Counted from the first letter of the stretch, positions 14,979 to 24,400 are shown. The stretch is DNA of 64,000 nucleotides from Parabacteroides gordonii MS-1 = DSM 23371 (GCF_000969825.1 NZ_KQ033922.1:1-64000); one strand, 5' to 3'. The notes: a model not told the origin generated them from the letters alone. Numbers and translations are program-made.

Positions 14979-15041
14979 TTACGACCGTTTGAGGAGTAAA
15001 GAGCGCCACCACCAAAATGTATTTACTATAAATGTTCTCAT
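14979..15041 (-). CDS. trpL: trp leader peptide, 20 residues with three consecutive Trp
   Basis: A short frame with ATG at 15041 and TAA at 14979-14981 that contains TFWWWRS. Three adjacent Trp codons in a 20-residue peptide between promoter and attenuator are the classic sensor of charged tRNA-Trp: stalling here should prevent formation of the terminator at 14909-14938. It is too short for routine gene callers. Confidence 0.85.
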   Translation of the reverse strand: MRTFIVNTFWWWRSLLLKRS

Positions 15042-15064
15042 GACTGTTTTTATTATTACGGCAG

Positions 15065-15095
15065 CAAATATAGATATTCTCTTACAAACTGCAAA
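15065..15095 (-). promoter_or_regulatory. trp operon promoter
   Basis: On the minus strand TTTG (15092-15095), 19-nt spacer, TATATTTG (15065-15072): a full match to the Bacteroidota consensus. Predicted transcription start about 15058, 17 nt before the leader peptide ATG. Confidence 0.8.
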
Positions 15096-15154
15096 TGATT
15101 TGATACTTTTTTTTGAAAAATATTACTCGGCCGGAATCCCTGCCGATTTCTTCT

Positions 15155-15162
15155 TATCTTTG
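15155..15162 (+). promoter_or_regulatory. -7 box for the methyltransferase gene
   Basis: TATCTTTG ends 4 nt before the ATG at 15167, so the transcript would begin at or next to the start codon. This rules out the upstream in-frame ATG at 15113. Confidence 0.55.
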
Positions 15163-15166
15163 CCGC

Positions 15167-16354
15167 ATGATACAGACAGACGAATTCAGGCTATTTGTGA
15201 AAGAACATGCAGGCGATGATCTGACGCGTCTGCTGTTGAGTGCATCTCGTTATCCATCGGTTGATATTCCTTTTGCAGTCGAGCAGATCGCTGCCCGGCG
15301 GCAGATCAGGGATAAGCTGCCTTTGTGGTATATGAATGATGCCCTGCTGTTTCCCTCCAAGATATCGGCGGAACAATGTTCGTCCGAACAAACCGCTTTA
15401 TATAAACAACGGTTGGTAAAAGAAGGAGACACTTTATGTGACCTGACCGGAGGCCTGGGGATCGACAGTTATTACTTTTCCCGCAAAGCCCGCCATGTCA
15501 CCTATATAGAACGTTTTCCGGCCTATTGTGAAGCGGCTCGCAACAACTTCTCCGTGCTCGGAGCCGACAATATCACTATTATAGAAGGGGATAGCACGTC
15601 ACTGGCTACCCAATTACCGGAGGTCGATGCCTTTTATATCGACCCGGCCCGGCGTGGCGAAGGGAATAAGCGTGTTTTTGCCTTATCGGATTGCGAACCG
15701 GATCTCCCTGCCCTTTTGCCGGAACTGTTCCGTCATGCTCCCAAGGTCATAGCCAAGCTGTCGCCGATGGCCGATATTCGGTTGACACTCGATCTGTTAC
15801 CCGGAACAACCGAAGTACATGTGTTGTCGGTAAAGAACGAATGTAAAGAACTGCTTTTTGTGGTAGGGCGGGAAGCAAACGTGGAAACTCCGGTTATCCA
15901 CTGTATCAATTATACTAGTTCCGGAGAGGAAGAATCATTCACCTTTTCTTTGCAGGATGAACGCAATGAAGACCTGCGCTTGGGTGGACAGGTGAAAAAC
16001 TATCTTTACGAGCCCAATGCTTCCTTGTTGAAAGCCGGTGCTTTTAAGAGTGTGGCTACCGCTTTCGCTCTGAAGAAACTGCATGTAAGCAGCCATCTTT
16101 ATACGTCTGATGTAAAGCTTGAAACTTTTCCGGGGAGAAGTTTTGTAGTAGAAGAAGTGTATCCTTTTACCGGTAAGCTATGCAAAGGTTTGGTCAAAAC
16201 AATTCCGCAAGCCAATATAACTGTTCGGAACTTTCCGCTGCCGGTGGAAGAACTACGTAAGCGCACAAAGATAGCAGACGGAGGAAAAGTATACCTTTTT
16301 GCAACTACCTTAGTTAACGGAGATAAAATATTGGTTAAATGCCATAAGTTTTAG
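15167..16354 (+). CDS. Class I SAM-dependent methyltransferase with THUMP-like domain
   Basis: A 395-aa protein. A helical N-terminal part (residues 1-95) is followed by a Rossmann methyltransferase core: motif I DLTGGLGIDSYYFS, motif II TYIERFP, an EGDS motif, then DAFYIDPARRG in the motif IV position, and a C-terminal THUMP-like segment. Such proteins are widespread in Bacteroidota and are probably RNA modifiers, but the substrate is not established. The start is set by the -7 box at 15155-15162. It is divergent from the trp operon. Confidence 0.82.
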   Translation: MIQTDEFRLFVKEHAGDDLTRLLLSASRYPSVDIPFAVEQIAARRQIRDKLPLWYMNDALLFPSKISAEQCSSEQTALYKQRLVKEGDTLCDLTGGLGIDSYYFSRKARHVTYIERFPAYCEAARNNFSVLGADNITIIEGDSTSLATQLPEVDAFYIDPARRGEGNKRVFALSDCEPDLPALLPELFRHAPKVIAKLSPMADIRLTLDLLPGTTEVHVLSVKNECKELLFVVGREANVETPVIHCINYTSSGEEESFTFSLQDERNEDLRLGGQVKNYLYEPNASLLKAGAFKSVATAFALKKLHVSSHLYTSDVKLETFPGRSFVVEEVYPFTGKLCKGLVKTIPQANITVRNFPLPVEELRKRTKIADGGKVYLFATTLVNGDKILVKCHKF

Positions 16355-16397
16355 TCTCATATGTATTTCAAAGTCTTCGATCGACGGATTTTATTTC

Positions 16398-16405
16398 TAT
16401 ATTTG
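16398..16405 (+). promoter_or_regulatory. -7 box for the doxX-oxidoreductase operon
   Basis: TATATTTG, 24 nt before the ATG at 16430. The -33 element is poor. Confidence 0.5.
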
Positions 16406-16429
16406 TGACCGTTAAATCAAATACATGAA

Positions 16430-16936
16430 ATGAAACAGAAAGATTCTTACACTTCTGCGCAGTTGACCGCGATGGTTGTACTGCGGTTATTTATTGGCTG
16501 GCATTTTGCCTATGAGGGACTGGTAAAGATATTGAATCCGAAATGGACTTCTTTACCTTATCTGATGGACTCCAAAGGGTTTATGTCTGACTTTTTCTCC
16601 GGGTTGGCTAGCGATCCGGCTATGATGAACATGGTGAATGCGTTGAATGAATGGGCGCTGTTGTTGATCGGTCTCGGACTGATTACAGGTGCTTTCAGCA
16701 AACTATCTTCTATCGGGGCAATGATATTGCTTGCGTTTTATTACCTTTCCCATCCTTCGTTTATCGGCGCACAGTATATGATGCCGTTCGAAGGCTCTTA
16801 TCTGTGGATAGACAAGAACCTGGTGGAAATGGCGGCACTGGCCGTGCTTATCGCTTTCCCCACCTCGCATATTATCGGGCTGGATCGTTACCTGAAGAAA
16901 GCGATCCCCTTATTGTCTAAACTCAAACTAATGTAA
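16430..16936 (+). CDS. DoxX family inner-membrane protein
   Basis: A 168-aa protein with four predicted membrane segments (about residues 14-32, 70-90, 95-112 and 132-150). The N-terminal VVLRLFIGWHFAYEGLVKI and the central LLIGLGLITGAFSKLSS are typical of DoxX/SURF4-like proteins. Members are linked to redox reactions at the membrane, but the exact role here is unknown. It is followed 4 bp later by an exported oxidoreductase, and the two form an operon ending at the terminator 18594-18624. Confidence 0.82.
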   Translation: MKQKDSYTSAQLTAMVVLRLFIGWHFAYEGLVKILNPKWTSLPYLMDSKGFMSDFFSGLASDPAMMNMVNALNEWALLLIGLGLITGAFSKLSSIGAMILLAFYYLSHPSFIGAQYMMPFEGSYLWIDKNLVEMAALAVLIAFPTSHIIGLDRYLKKAIPLLSKLKLM

Positions 16937-16940
16937 TATC

Positions 16941-18590
16941 ATGTCAACAGAAAATAATAACAATACCCCGAAAGAAAATCAGGCGCCCCAATCCGAAGGC
17001 CGGCGCAATGCCCTGAAGGCTCTTGCTACAATTCCTGTGCTGGGTGCACTGGGCTTTGGCGTTTACAGGAAACAGCAATACGATAAAAAGACGAAAAGCC
17101 TCGGCAGCTCCTTCCATTTCAATAAGGAGCATTACATGATCCCGGCACAACCGGACGGTAAAAAGATACGTATCGGGATGATCGGTTTCGGTATCCGTGG
17201 CAAACAGCTGATGCGTGCGGCTGGTTTCGCCGAACCTTCCTGGATCGACGGACTGATCGAAGGGGCAAAGAATGATAGCAAAGACAAGCGCTATGAACAG
17301 TTCCTGCAACAGGACGACCTGAATATCGAAGTGACCGGCGTATGCGATATCTTCGATGTATATGGCGAAGCAGCCGTACTGGCCGCCTCCAATATCCACC
17401 GTGAAGGATCGAACGGTACGTTCGGTAAAGCGCCGAAACGGTACCGGACTTATCAGGAACTGTTGGCAGCTGACGATATCGATGCGGTTATCATTGCCAC
17501 TCCCGACCATTGGCACAGTACGATGGCGATGGAAGCGGCCAAAGCCGGAAAACATGTCTATGTAGAGAAACCGCTGTCGTGGACGGTGCCTGAAACTTAT
17601 AAGGTGCGCGAGGTAATAAAAGAAACCAGTATCATATTCCAGTTGGGTCACCAGGGACGCCAGACCGACAGTTATATCCGTGCCAAGGAGATCATTGATA
17701 AAGGCCTGATCGGTAAAGTATCGTTGATCGAGGTGTGTACCAACCGCAACGACCCCAACGGTGCCTGGGTCTATCCGCTGATCGACGGCGCTTCTCCCGA
17801 GACGATCGACTGGAAACAGTTCGAGGGGCCGGAAGAACGGATCAAGGAATATACCGACTATATGACTTCCAACAACCTGCAACGTTATATCGGCCCTGAT
17901 CCCCGTGATAAATTCAGTCTCGAACGCTTCTTCCGCTGGCGTTGCTGGTGGGATTACAGTACCGGACTTAGCGGCGACTTGCTGACACATGAATATGATG
18001 CGATCAACCAGATATTTGATGTCGGCATTCCCCATTCGGCTACCTCTTCCGGTGGAGTGTATTATTTCAAGGACGGACGTACGGTGCCGGATGTACTGCA
18101 AACGACGTTCGAGTTTCCGGATAAGGATATGACGATGCTCTACAGTGCCACGTTGGCCAGCAACCGTCCGCGCGGTAAAGTGATCATGGGGCACGATGCA
18201 CAGATGGAATTGTCCAATACGATCACCCTGAAAGCGGATCCTGCATCCGAGATCTACAAGGAAAAGATCGACAAGGGCATTATCAAACCGAACGAACCGT
18301 TCTATACGTATGTTCCCGGACAGAGCACGGTGGACGCCATCACGTCGCCTACCGAGTTATATTTTGCACAGCGCGGTTTGCTCTATACCTATGTAAGCGG
18401 TAAGCGTTACGATACGACCCACCTGCATATCCGCGAATGGCTGGAATGTATCCGTCAGAACAAACAGCCGAGTTGCAACATCGATGCCGCATTCCAGGAG
18501 GCCATGACCGCCCATATGGGAACACATGCTTATCTGGAAGGACGTACGATGTACTGGGATAAGGATAAAGAAGAAATAGTAAGAGGATAA
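16941..18590 (+). CDS. Gfo/Idh/MocA family oxidoreductase, probably Tat-exported
   Basis: A 549-aa protein. The N-terminus has a polar stretch, then EGRRNALKALATIPVLGALG, a twin-arginine signal that would carry a folded NAD(P)-bound enzyme to the periplasm. The Rossmann domain follows (IRIGMIGFGIRGKQLM), then VIIATPDHWH and AGKHVYVEKPLSW, the family's signature block with the conserved Lys. The substrate is probably a sugar or sugar derivative, as for relatives such as Tat-exported Gfo/Idh dehydrogenases, but it cannot be read from sequence. It lies 4 bp after the DoxX gene, which may feed or drain its electrons (inference). Confidence 0.85.
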   Translation: MSTENNNNTPKENQAPQSEGRRNALKALATIPVLGALGFGVYRKQQYDKKTKSLGSSFHFNKEHYMIPAQPDGKKIRIGMIGFGIRGKQLMRAAGFAEPSWIDGLIEGAKNDSKDKRYEQFLQQDDLNIEVTGVCDIFDVYGEAAVLAASNIHREGSNGTFGKAPKRYRTYQELLAADDIDAVIIATPDHWHSTMAMEAAKAGKHVYVEKPLSWTVPETYKVREVIKETSIIFQLGHQGRQTDSYIRAKEIIDKGLIGKVSLIEVCTNRNDPNGAWVYPLIDGASPETIDWKQFEGPEERIKEYTDYMTSNNLQRYIGPDPRDKFSLERFFRWRCWWDYSTGLSGDLLTHEYDAINQIFDVGIPHSATSSGGVYYFKDGRTVPDVLQTTFEFPDKDMTMLYSATLASNRPRGKVIMGHDAQMELSNTITLKADPASEIYKEKIDKGIIKPNEPFYTYVPGQSTVDAITSPTELYFAQRGLLYTYVSGKRYDTTHLHIREWLECIRQNKQPSCNIDAAFQEAMTAHMGTHAYLEGRTMYWDKDKEEIVRG

Positions 18591-18593
18591 ATG

Positions 18594-18624
18594 AAAAAGA
18601 GGCTGTTTTTGACAGCCTCTTTTT
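18594..18624. terminator. Bidirectional terminator between oxidoreductase and HU genes
   Basis: 13-bp perfect arms AAAAAGAGGCTGT and complement, 5-nt loop, A and T tracts on both sides. It serves the rightward operon and the leftward HU-like gene, whose stop is 2 bp away. Confidence 0.85.
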
Positions 18625-18625
18625 G

Positions 18626-19057
18626 TTATTTGTTCAGCTTTTTCAACAAGTCCTTGCCGGCCTTGAACCTGACACTTATACGGGGGGCAATAGGACAGGC
18701 CGCTCCGGTTCGGGGATTCCGTCCTATACGTGGGCTTTGCGGCCAGAGCCTGAAAGAACCGAAGCCCTGTAGGGTGATCTCTTTCCTTTTATCCAGTTCT
18801 TCCCCCATAGCTTCCATCATCGCCTCTACCATTTGCCAGCAGACAATCTCCTTGCTTTCCGTCTTCCCTGTCGCTGACGCCGGCGAAGGGGACGGATATG
18901 TTGTCGCCGTCGATGGTGACAACGATGGAGAACTCCTGACGGATGTTGCGGGTGAGGGGATGCTCATGGCCCGGAAGAGATCGGCTTTACTGTCTTTTCC
19001 GGCTTGCCGCATCTCCCCGTCCAGGCATGCCATGTAAATGCATACATTCTGTTCCAT
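18626..19057 (-). CDS. HU family DNA-binding protein with abnormal N-terminal half
   Basis: 143 aa. The last 80 residues are a good HU/IHF arm and core: KEITLQGFGSFRLW, then IGRNPRTGAACPIA and VRFKAGKDLLKKL. HU helix 2 (SKEIVCWQMVEAMMEAMGEE) is present but helix 1 is not. In its place lies a Ser/Pro/Thr-rich stretch (about residues 33-65). The +1 frame across that same stretch reads a natural-looking sequence (TRNIRQEFSIVVTIDGDNIS), so two compensating frameshifts or an overlapping frame are possible. The reading frame of the N-terminal half should be treated as doubtful. Confidence 0.65.
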   Translation of the reverse strand: MEQNVCIYMACLDGEMRQAGKDSKADLFRAMSIPSPATSVRSSPSLSPSTATTYPSPSPASATGKTESKEIVCWQMVEAMMEAMGEELDKRKEITLQGFGSFRLWPQSPRIGRNPRTGAACPIAPRISVRFKAGKDLLKKLNK

Positions 19058-19126
19058 AACAATCGAATTTAGGATGGAACAAAGATAGGACAGGAAGAGT
19101 TGAAAGCCGGTTTTAAGGGGAGAGTG

Positions 19127-19888
19127 TTAATAAATAAACGGAATAACCCTCTTCCGTTTGCCCACTTCCTTGCCGAACATGGTTTTGTATTTGTGCCAGA
19201 TCGTGTTGGCACGGGGAACGAGATTGGCAAATGTCCACCAGGCAAACAGGGCACCGCTGGCACTCCAGGTCAGGATTGCGAAGCCGCACCATTCCACCAG
19301 TTCGCCGAAATAGTTGGCCGAGGTGACGTAGTTGAACATGCCGCCTTTGGGCAGGTAATGCTTCGTGTCGCCCGGTTGGCGCAAATGGCGGACGATATAG
19401 TCGGATTGCCAGTTGATGAACATGCCGCCGAAGAACAGGAGTGTCCCGATGATGAACTGCGGTGTTGCCAGCCATTCGATGGTGTACATGTTTTCGGGGG
19501 CGAGGTAGAATATCCACGTTCCCTGTATATAGCCGTTCAGCAGGTTGAACACGATACCCATTGCCATGATGCCGGCCGGCATCTTGCTTTTGCCTTTGAT
19601 AAGCAGGGGGAAGATAAATGCCCGCTGGAAATAGTGGAGCTCGAAGAACAGGAAGAAAAGCAGGGGAACCGTTTCGAATTGCCGTTCCGACCGGCTCCAC
19701 AGCAGGAGCATCACCAGAAAGACCGGGGCTTCCATGCATATCCAGGCTATTTTGTTGGGGATGGGCTTTCCCCATTTCTTGTCGAACAGCATGCCGTAGC
19801 CGGCCTCGACGAAATAAAGGGTGACGAAAACAATGGCCGCGATGGCCGCCATCAGTATCAGCAGCAGGTTGAAATATTCGTTTGTCAT
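19127..19888 (-). CDS. Steroid 5-alpha-reductase family membrane protein
   Basis: A 253-aa polytopic protein with about six hydrophobic segments. The C-terminal signature LPKGGMFNYVTSANYFGE and the following VEWCGFAI match the 3-oxo-5-alpha-steroid 4-dehydrogenase domain, which binds NADPH and reduces a C=C bond next to a ketone. In gut Parabacteroides, 5-alpha-reductase homologues take part in bile-acid and steroid conversion (established for some strains). The true substrate of this copy is not visible, and other family members reduce polyprenols or enoyl-CoA. It lies 2 bp after the response regulator gene, probably co-transcribed with it. Confidence 0.8.
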   Translation of the reverse strand: MTNEYFNLLLILMAAIAAIVFVTLYFVEAGYGMLFDKKWGKPIPNKIAWICMEAPVFLVMLLLWSRSERQFETVPLLFFLFFELHYFQRAFIFPLLIKGKSKMPAGIMAMGIVFNLLNGYIQGTWIFYLAPENMYTIEWLATPQFIIGTLLFFGGMFINWQSDYIVRHLRQPGDTKHYLPKGGMFNYVTSANYFGELVEWCGFAILTWSASGALFAWWTFANLVPRANTIWHKYKTMFGKEVGKRKRVIPFIY

Positions 19889-19890
19889 AC

Positions 19891-20583
19891 CTATATTGCG
19901 TGAGTCACCAGTTTATATCCTTTTCCATGTATATTGTCGATCCGGACGCTGGGGTCGGCTTTTAGCAGGTGGCGCAGCTTGGTGATGTAGACATCCATGC
20001 TGCGTGCATTGAAATAGCTGTCGCTTTTCCAGATCCTTTGTAAGGCCAGTCCTCTGTCTACCAGTTTGTTCGGGTTCTGGCAGAGGATCAGGAGCAGGTC
20101 GGACTCTTTGGTGGTCAGCTTTTTTTCATTGCCATCGATTGTCAGGATTTGCGTATGCGTGTTGAAGGAGAAAATGCCGAACTTATATATAATAATCGGC
20201 TTTTCCTGCTCGACAAAGGTTCGCCTCATGATGGCGTCGATACGGGCTTGCAGTACTTCCAGGCTGATGGGTTTTCGCATCAGGTCGTCTGCCCCGAATT
20301 GAAATACTTCTGCTATATCCTCTTTGGTGGGCGAGTTAAAGAGGAAGATCAGTCGAACATCCATCTGCATGGATTTGAATGCATAAGCCAGCCTGACCTC
20401 TTCTTTGTCGGCGGATACGTCCAGGATACACAGGTCGGCGCCTACGGAGCAAAAATGATCGTAGGCTTCTTCTTCCCGGGAGAATGTCTCCGTACTGTAT
20501 TTTTCGGTTCTCAGGCATTCCTTGAATAATGCTCCCAGGTTCTCGTCTTTGGTAAAAATAAGGATTTTGATCTGTTTGTCCAT
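19891..20583 (-). CDS. OmpR/PhoB-type response regulator with degenerate receiver (RprY-like)
   Basis: A 230-aa protein: receiver domain (1-120) and winged-helix DNA-binding domain (132-228; LTTKESDLLLILCQNPNKLV, NARSMDVYITKLRHLL, NIHGKGYKLV). The output domain closely resembles RprY of Bacteroides. In the receiver the phospho-acceptor Asp55 (CILDVS) and Lys104 (RKPIS) are kept, but the usual acidic Mg-binding pair is replaced by Thr-Lys (LIFTKDENLG), and the switch Thr after beta-4 is missing (IFLFNS). No histidine kinase gene is adjacent. Control by something other than phosphorylation is likely (inference). Confidence 0.85.
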   Translation of the reverse strand: MDKQIKILIFTKDENLGALFKECLRTEKYSTETFSREEEAYDHFCSVGADLCILDVSADKEEVRLAYAFKSMQMDVRLIFLFNSPTKEDIAEVFQFGADDLMRKPISLEVLQARIDAIMRRTFVEQEKPIIIYKFGIFSFNTHTQILTIDGNEKKLTTKESDLLLILCQNPNKLVDRGLALQRIWKSDSYFNARSMDVYITKLRHLLKADPSVRIDNIHGKGYKLVTHAI

Positions 20584-20598
20584 AATGTAATATAGATT

Positions 20599-21162
20599 CT
20601 ATGCTTCTTTATGGGAAGCTTTATAAAGGTTGTACTTTTCGAATACAGCCTGTTTTAATTCCTCAAAGGTACAATCCAGCGCACGGTTGGATATACAAAT
20701 AGGTGATCCGTAGTATTGGAGCCTTAACTCCATCGAACGTTTTTTACTACGTGTGGGCTCACGGTCAATATATTCGTTCGGATTTTTGACCTTTAACACA
20801 ATATATTTGCGTTTCAGGTTGCTAATATCGTCCATTACTTTGAGACTGACAACATCTTTCCATAAAATTGTTCCGATTCTGTTTCCGGTGGAGATGTCGT
20901 TGACCCCTTCTTCCGATATATAGATGGCCGTAAACTTTTCGCGGGTGAGGTAATAGTAACTTATGCAACAGAATACCGTAGTGAGCAGCGAGAAGAAACC
21001 GATCAGGAGCAGAAGGAAGCGTCCTTCGCCCAATTTCAGTTCGTGAGAGATTGCGAGGGAACCGATACCTATCAGGGCAGAGCAGAGGGTTGTAAGAAAC
21101 AACCCTCTCTGCTTTTTCCTGCTTAATTTAAATGTCGTTACATAAGGTGTACTCATAAGCAT
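20599..21162 (-). CDS. Membrane protein with two segments and a PH-like domain (STM3941-like)
   Basis: A 187-aa protein with a short basic N-terminus (KLSRKKQRG), two membrane segments (about 20-40 and 48-68) and a soluble C-terminal domain whose strands (FTAIYISEEGVNDIS, IGTILWKDVVSLKVMDD) resemble the PH-like fold of YdbT/STM3941-type proteins. Function unknown. Its ATG follows the stop of the upstream PII-like gene with no gap (TAA then ATG), so it belongs to the efflux operon transcript. Start could be the second ATG (21156). Confidence 0.65.
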   Translation of the reverse strand: MLMSTPYVTTFKLSRKKQRGLFLTTLCSALIGIGSLAISHELKLGEGRFLLLLIGFFSLLTTVFCCISYYYLTREKFTAIYISEEGVNDISTGNRIGTILWKDVVSLKVMDDISNLKRKYIVLKVKNPNEYIDREPTRSKKRSMELRLQYYGSPICISNRALDCTFEELKQAVFEKYNLYKASHKEA

Positions 21163-21456
21163 TTAAATTGTTTTTTCAACGTTCCATACGAAGGCGCGCA
21201 ACCCTTGTGCTTCTGTCTGCATATCCATTTTATGCAACAGGTCGAGGAAGTGGTCTACCTTCTCGTCTTCCACCATAGCGAGTATGGCGGAATTGAGTGT
21301 TGGCCAGGCGTGGCTGCCGTAATGCGGCTCGCCGTTTTTGCTTCCGCGCCCCTGTACTTCGTCCCAGTAGGTGAAGCCGCGTATATTATTGCGATCCATC
21401 ACACTGAGGATCATTTCGTAATAAGCCTGATTGAATGATATGAATATTGCTTTCAT
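21163..21456 (-). CDS. PII-like transporter-associated protein (PG0541-like)
   Basis: A 97-aa protein of PII-like ferredoxin fold (strands AIFISFN, RGFTYWDEVQGRG, AILAMVEDEKVDHFLDLL, GLRAFVWNVEKTI). Homologues next to RND pumps in Bacteroidota, such as PG0541 of Porphyromonas, are annotated as transporter-associated. It lies 12 bp downstream of the RND pump gene. It may sense a small ligand or the metabolic state and adjust the pump; this is inference from fold and position. Confidence 0.7.
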   Translation of the reverse strand: MKAIFISFNQAYYEMILSVMDRNNIRGFTYWDEVQGRGSKNGEPHYGSHAWPTLNSAILAMVEDEKVDHFLDLLHKMDMQTEAQGLRAFVWNVEKTI

Positions 21457-21468
21457 TGTTCTTTTGTT

Positions 21469-24400
21469 TTATAATTGTTCCAACTGATTCAACTTGGCGA
21501 TCTTACGGCGGCGGCGTTTCACTCCGTTTCCGGCAAATACGCAATAGACAACCGGTACGATAACCAGCGTAATTAAAGTAGATACCGAAAGACCCCAGGC
21601 AACCGTCATACCCATCGAACGCCACATTTCGGCACCTTCACCTGTTCCGACAGCCATCGGGATCATACCGAGCACGGTAGTCAGCGTGGTCATCAATACC
21701 GGGCGGAGACGGGACTTACCGGCAGCTACGGCAGCCGTAAGAATACTCATTCCACGTTCGCGGCAGAGGATGGTGTAGTCGATCAGCACGATACCGTTCT
21801 TAACTACGATACCCATCAACATGATCACACCGATCAATGCCATTACACCCAACGGCGTTTGCGTGATCGACAATCCCAGGATAACCCCGGTGAAGGCAAA
21901 CGGGATGGAGAACATGATCACGAACGGGTCGGTCAGCGACTCGAACTGGGCTGCCATCACGATGAATACCAGGATGATGATCAATACCATCAATATACCC
22001 AGGTCGGTAAACGTATCCTGTTGATCCTCGAAGGTACCGCCCAACTGCCAGCTTACTTCAGACGGGATATCCATCTTCTTCAGTTCGGCACGGGTTGCGG
22101 CAACCAGGTCGCTCAATGCGGCACCCTGGCCTACAACGGCTGAAACGGTGATGATACGTTCACGGTTCTTACGTTCGATAGTAGGAGGCGTCATACGCTC
22201 TACCACTTTACCGAGGTCGCGGATACGTACTCCCTGTCCGGCGTTATTGTAGATCATGATATTCTCGATGTCTTCAATAGACTGGCGGAATTCCGGGGCG
22301 TAGCGTACCTTGATGTCGTACTCGTCGCCGTCTTCACGGTATTTGGAAGCGGTAGAACCGTTGATACGGTTACGCAGATATAAGGAAGCGGTAGCAACGT
22401 TCAGCCCGTTCATCGCCAGTTTCTCACGGTCGAAGTCAACCTGGTATTCCGGGATATAGTCTTTACGGCTGATGTTTACCTGCGAACAACCTTTCAGTGT
22501 TTCCAGGCGGCGTGCCAGTTCGGCTGCCACGGCATCCGTCTTGGCGAAGTCGAAACCGTAGATTTCGATATCGACGGCGTTTTCACCACCCATTTCCGAC
22601 GAACCGCCGGCAAGTACCTTGTATTCCTTGATCTCCGAATATTCCGACAGGTCTTTACGCATCATGTCGCAAATCTCGATAAGGCCGCGTTCGCGGTCGC
22701 CGACACTGCTCAGGTTGACATTCATTTCGATGATGTGCGAACCGTTGTCGCTCAGCTGTGCGAAGGTATTATCGGTATCGGCCTGTCCTTCGGTGAAGTT
22801 CAGTACCAGGATTTCCGGATACTTTTCGCGGAACTGTTTGTCGACACGCAATGCCAGGTCGCGGGTAATCTCCTGACGTGTTCCGATCGGTAATTCGATC
22901 GTGATACCGATACGGGCATTATCCTGTGTCGGGAAGAACTCCGTTTTCACAGTCGGGATCAGGAATATACTTCCTATAAAGACCAGAGCTGCACCGAGGA
23001 TCACTGTTTTACGGTGGCGTACCGCCCAGTTCAGGAAGCGGGCATAAGCTACATCCAGCGCATTCAGGGCTTTCTCGATCGGAGTAAAGAACAATACGTA
23101 TAAACGGCCTTTCTTCGGGTCGAGACGCAGCAACTGCGAACAAAGCATCGGAGTCAGCGTCAAGGCACCCACTGTCGATACGATCATAATGATACTAACG
23201 ATCCATCCCAGCTGTTTGAACAGGATACCGGCCATACCGGTTACCATCGTCAACGGCAGGAACACGGCCAACATGGTCAGCGTAGATGCGATAACGGAGA
23301 TAGCTACCTCATTGGTTGCATGCACCGCCGCCTGTTTCGGCTTACTGCCTCTCTCGATATGTGTCGTCACGTTCTCCAATACAACGATGGCATCATCCAC
23401 CACCATACCGATGGCGATTGACAACGAACTTAGTGATATGATGTTCAACGTGTTTCCTGATGCCAGCAAATATGCGAAGGCGGCGATCAACGAGATCGGG
23501 ATGGTCAGGATAATAATGAACGTAGCTCTCCAGCGTCCGAGGAAGATAAATACAACCAGCATTACGACGATGAAGGTGATCATGATCGTTTCCTGCAAGC
23601 TGTCGATCGTATTCAGGATGTTCGTGGATGTATCGATGATAACACCCAGCTGTACGTCGGAGGGTAAGCTAGCCTGTATTTCCGGTAACTTGGCATGTAC
23701 CTTCTTGGCAATGTTCACCGAGTTGGCACCCGACTGTTTCTGGATAACGATCATACCCCCCTTACCTCCGTTGTTGAAGGTTTCCTGGGCACGTTCTTCG
23801 ATATAGTCTTTTACTTCTGCCACATCGCGCAGATAAACGTTCTTACCGTTGATGCTGCCTACTACCAGGTCGAGCATTTGCTTGGCATCGGTAAATTCAC
23901 CCTGTACGCGCAGTGTATAGGTATTGGAACCGATGTCGATGCTACCGCCCGGCGTGTTCCGGTTTTCCTGTGCAATGATCGAGGAGATTCCTTCGATAGT
24001 CAGGCCGTAAGCTTCCAGTTTGTAAGGGTCGCAATATACCTGTACTTCGCGGATGGGTGCACCGGAGATAGATACCGCACCCACGCCACTGATACGGGCC
24101 AACGGGTTTGATACCTTGTCGTCCAGGATCTTGTAAAGGGCGTTGGTACTTTCCTCAGCCGTTACCGAAAGCAACAGGATGGGGATATCGTCGGTACCGA
24201 ACTTGAAGATGATCGGGTTTTCCACATCATCCGGCAACGACGACTCGACGATGTCCAGTTTATCCCTGACGTCGTTGGTTGCCACATCGATATCCGTACC
24301 GTACTCGAATTCGAGGGTTACGATAGAGATATTTTCTCTGGATTGTGAGGTGATGTGTTTCAAATCACTCACACTGTTCAATACGTTTTCCAATGGTTTG

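Noticed and set aside
16944-18194. 416-codon open frame antisense to the Gfo/Idh/MocA oxidoreductase gene
   Set aside because: The sense strand has clear family motifs, and the antisense product is His/Arg-rich with no domain; it is a codon-bias shadow.
18591-19037. 149-codon + strand frame opposite the HU-like gene
   Set aside because: Begins inside the terminator hairpin and lacks any domain; the opposite strand encodes a clear HU core.
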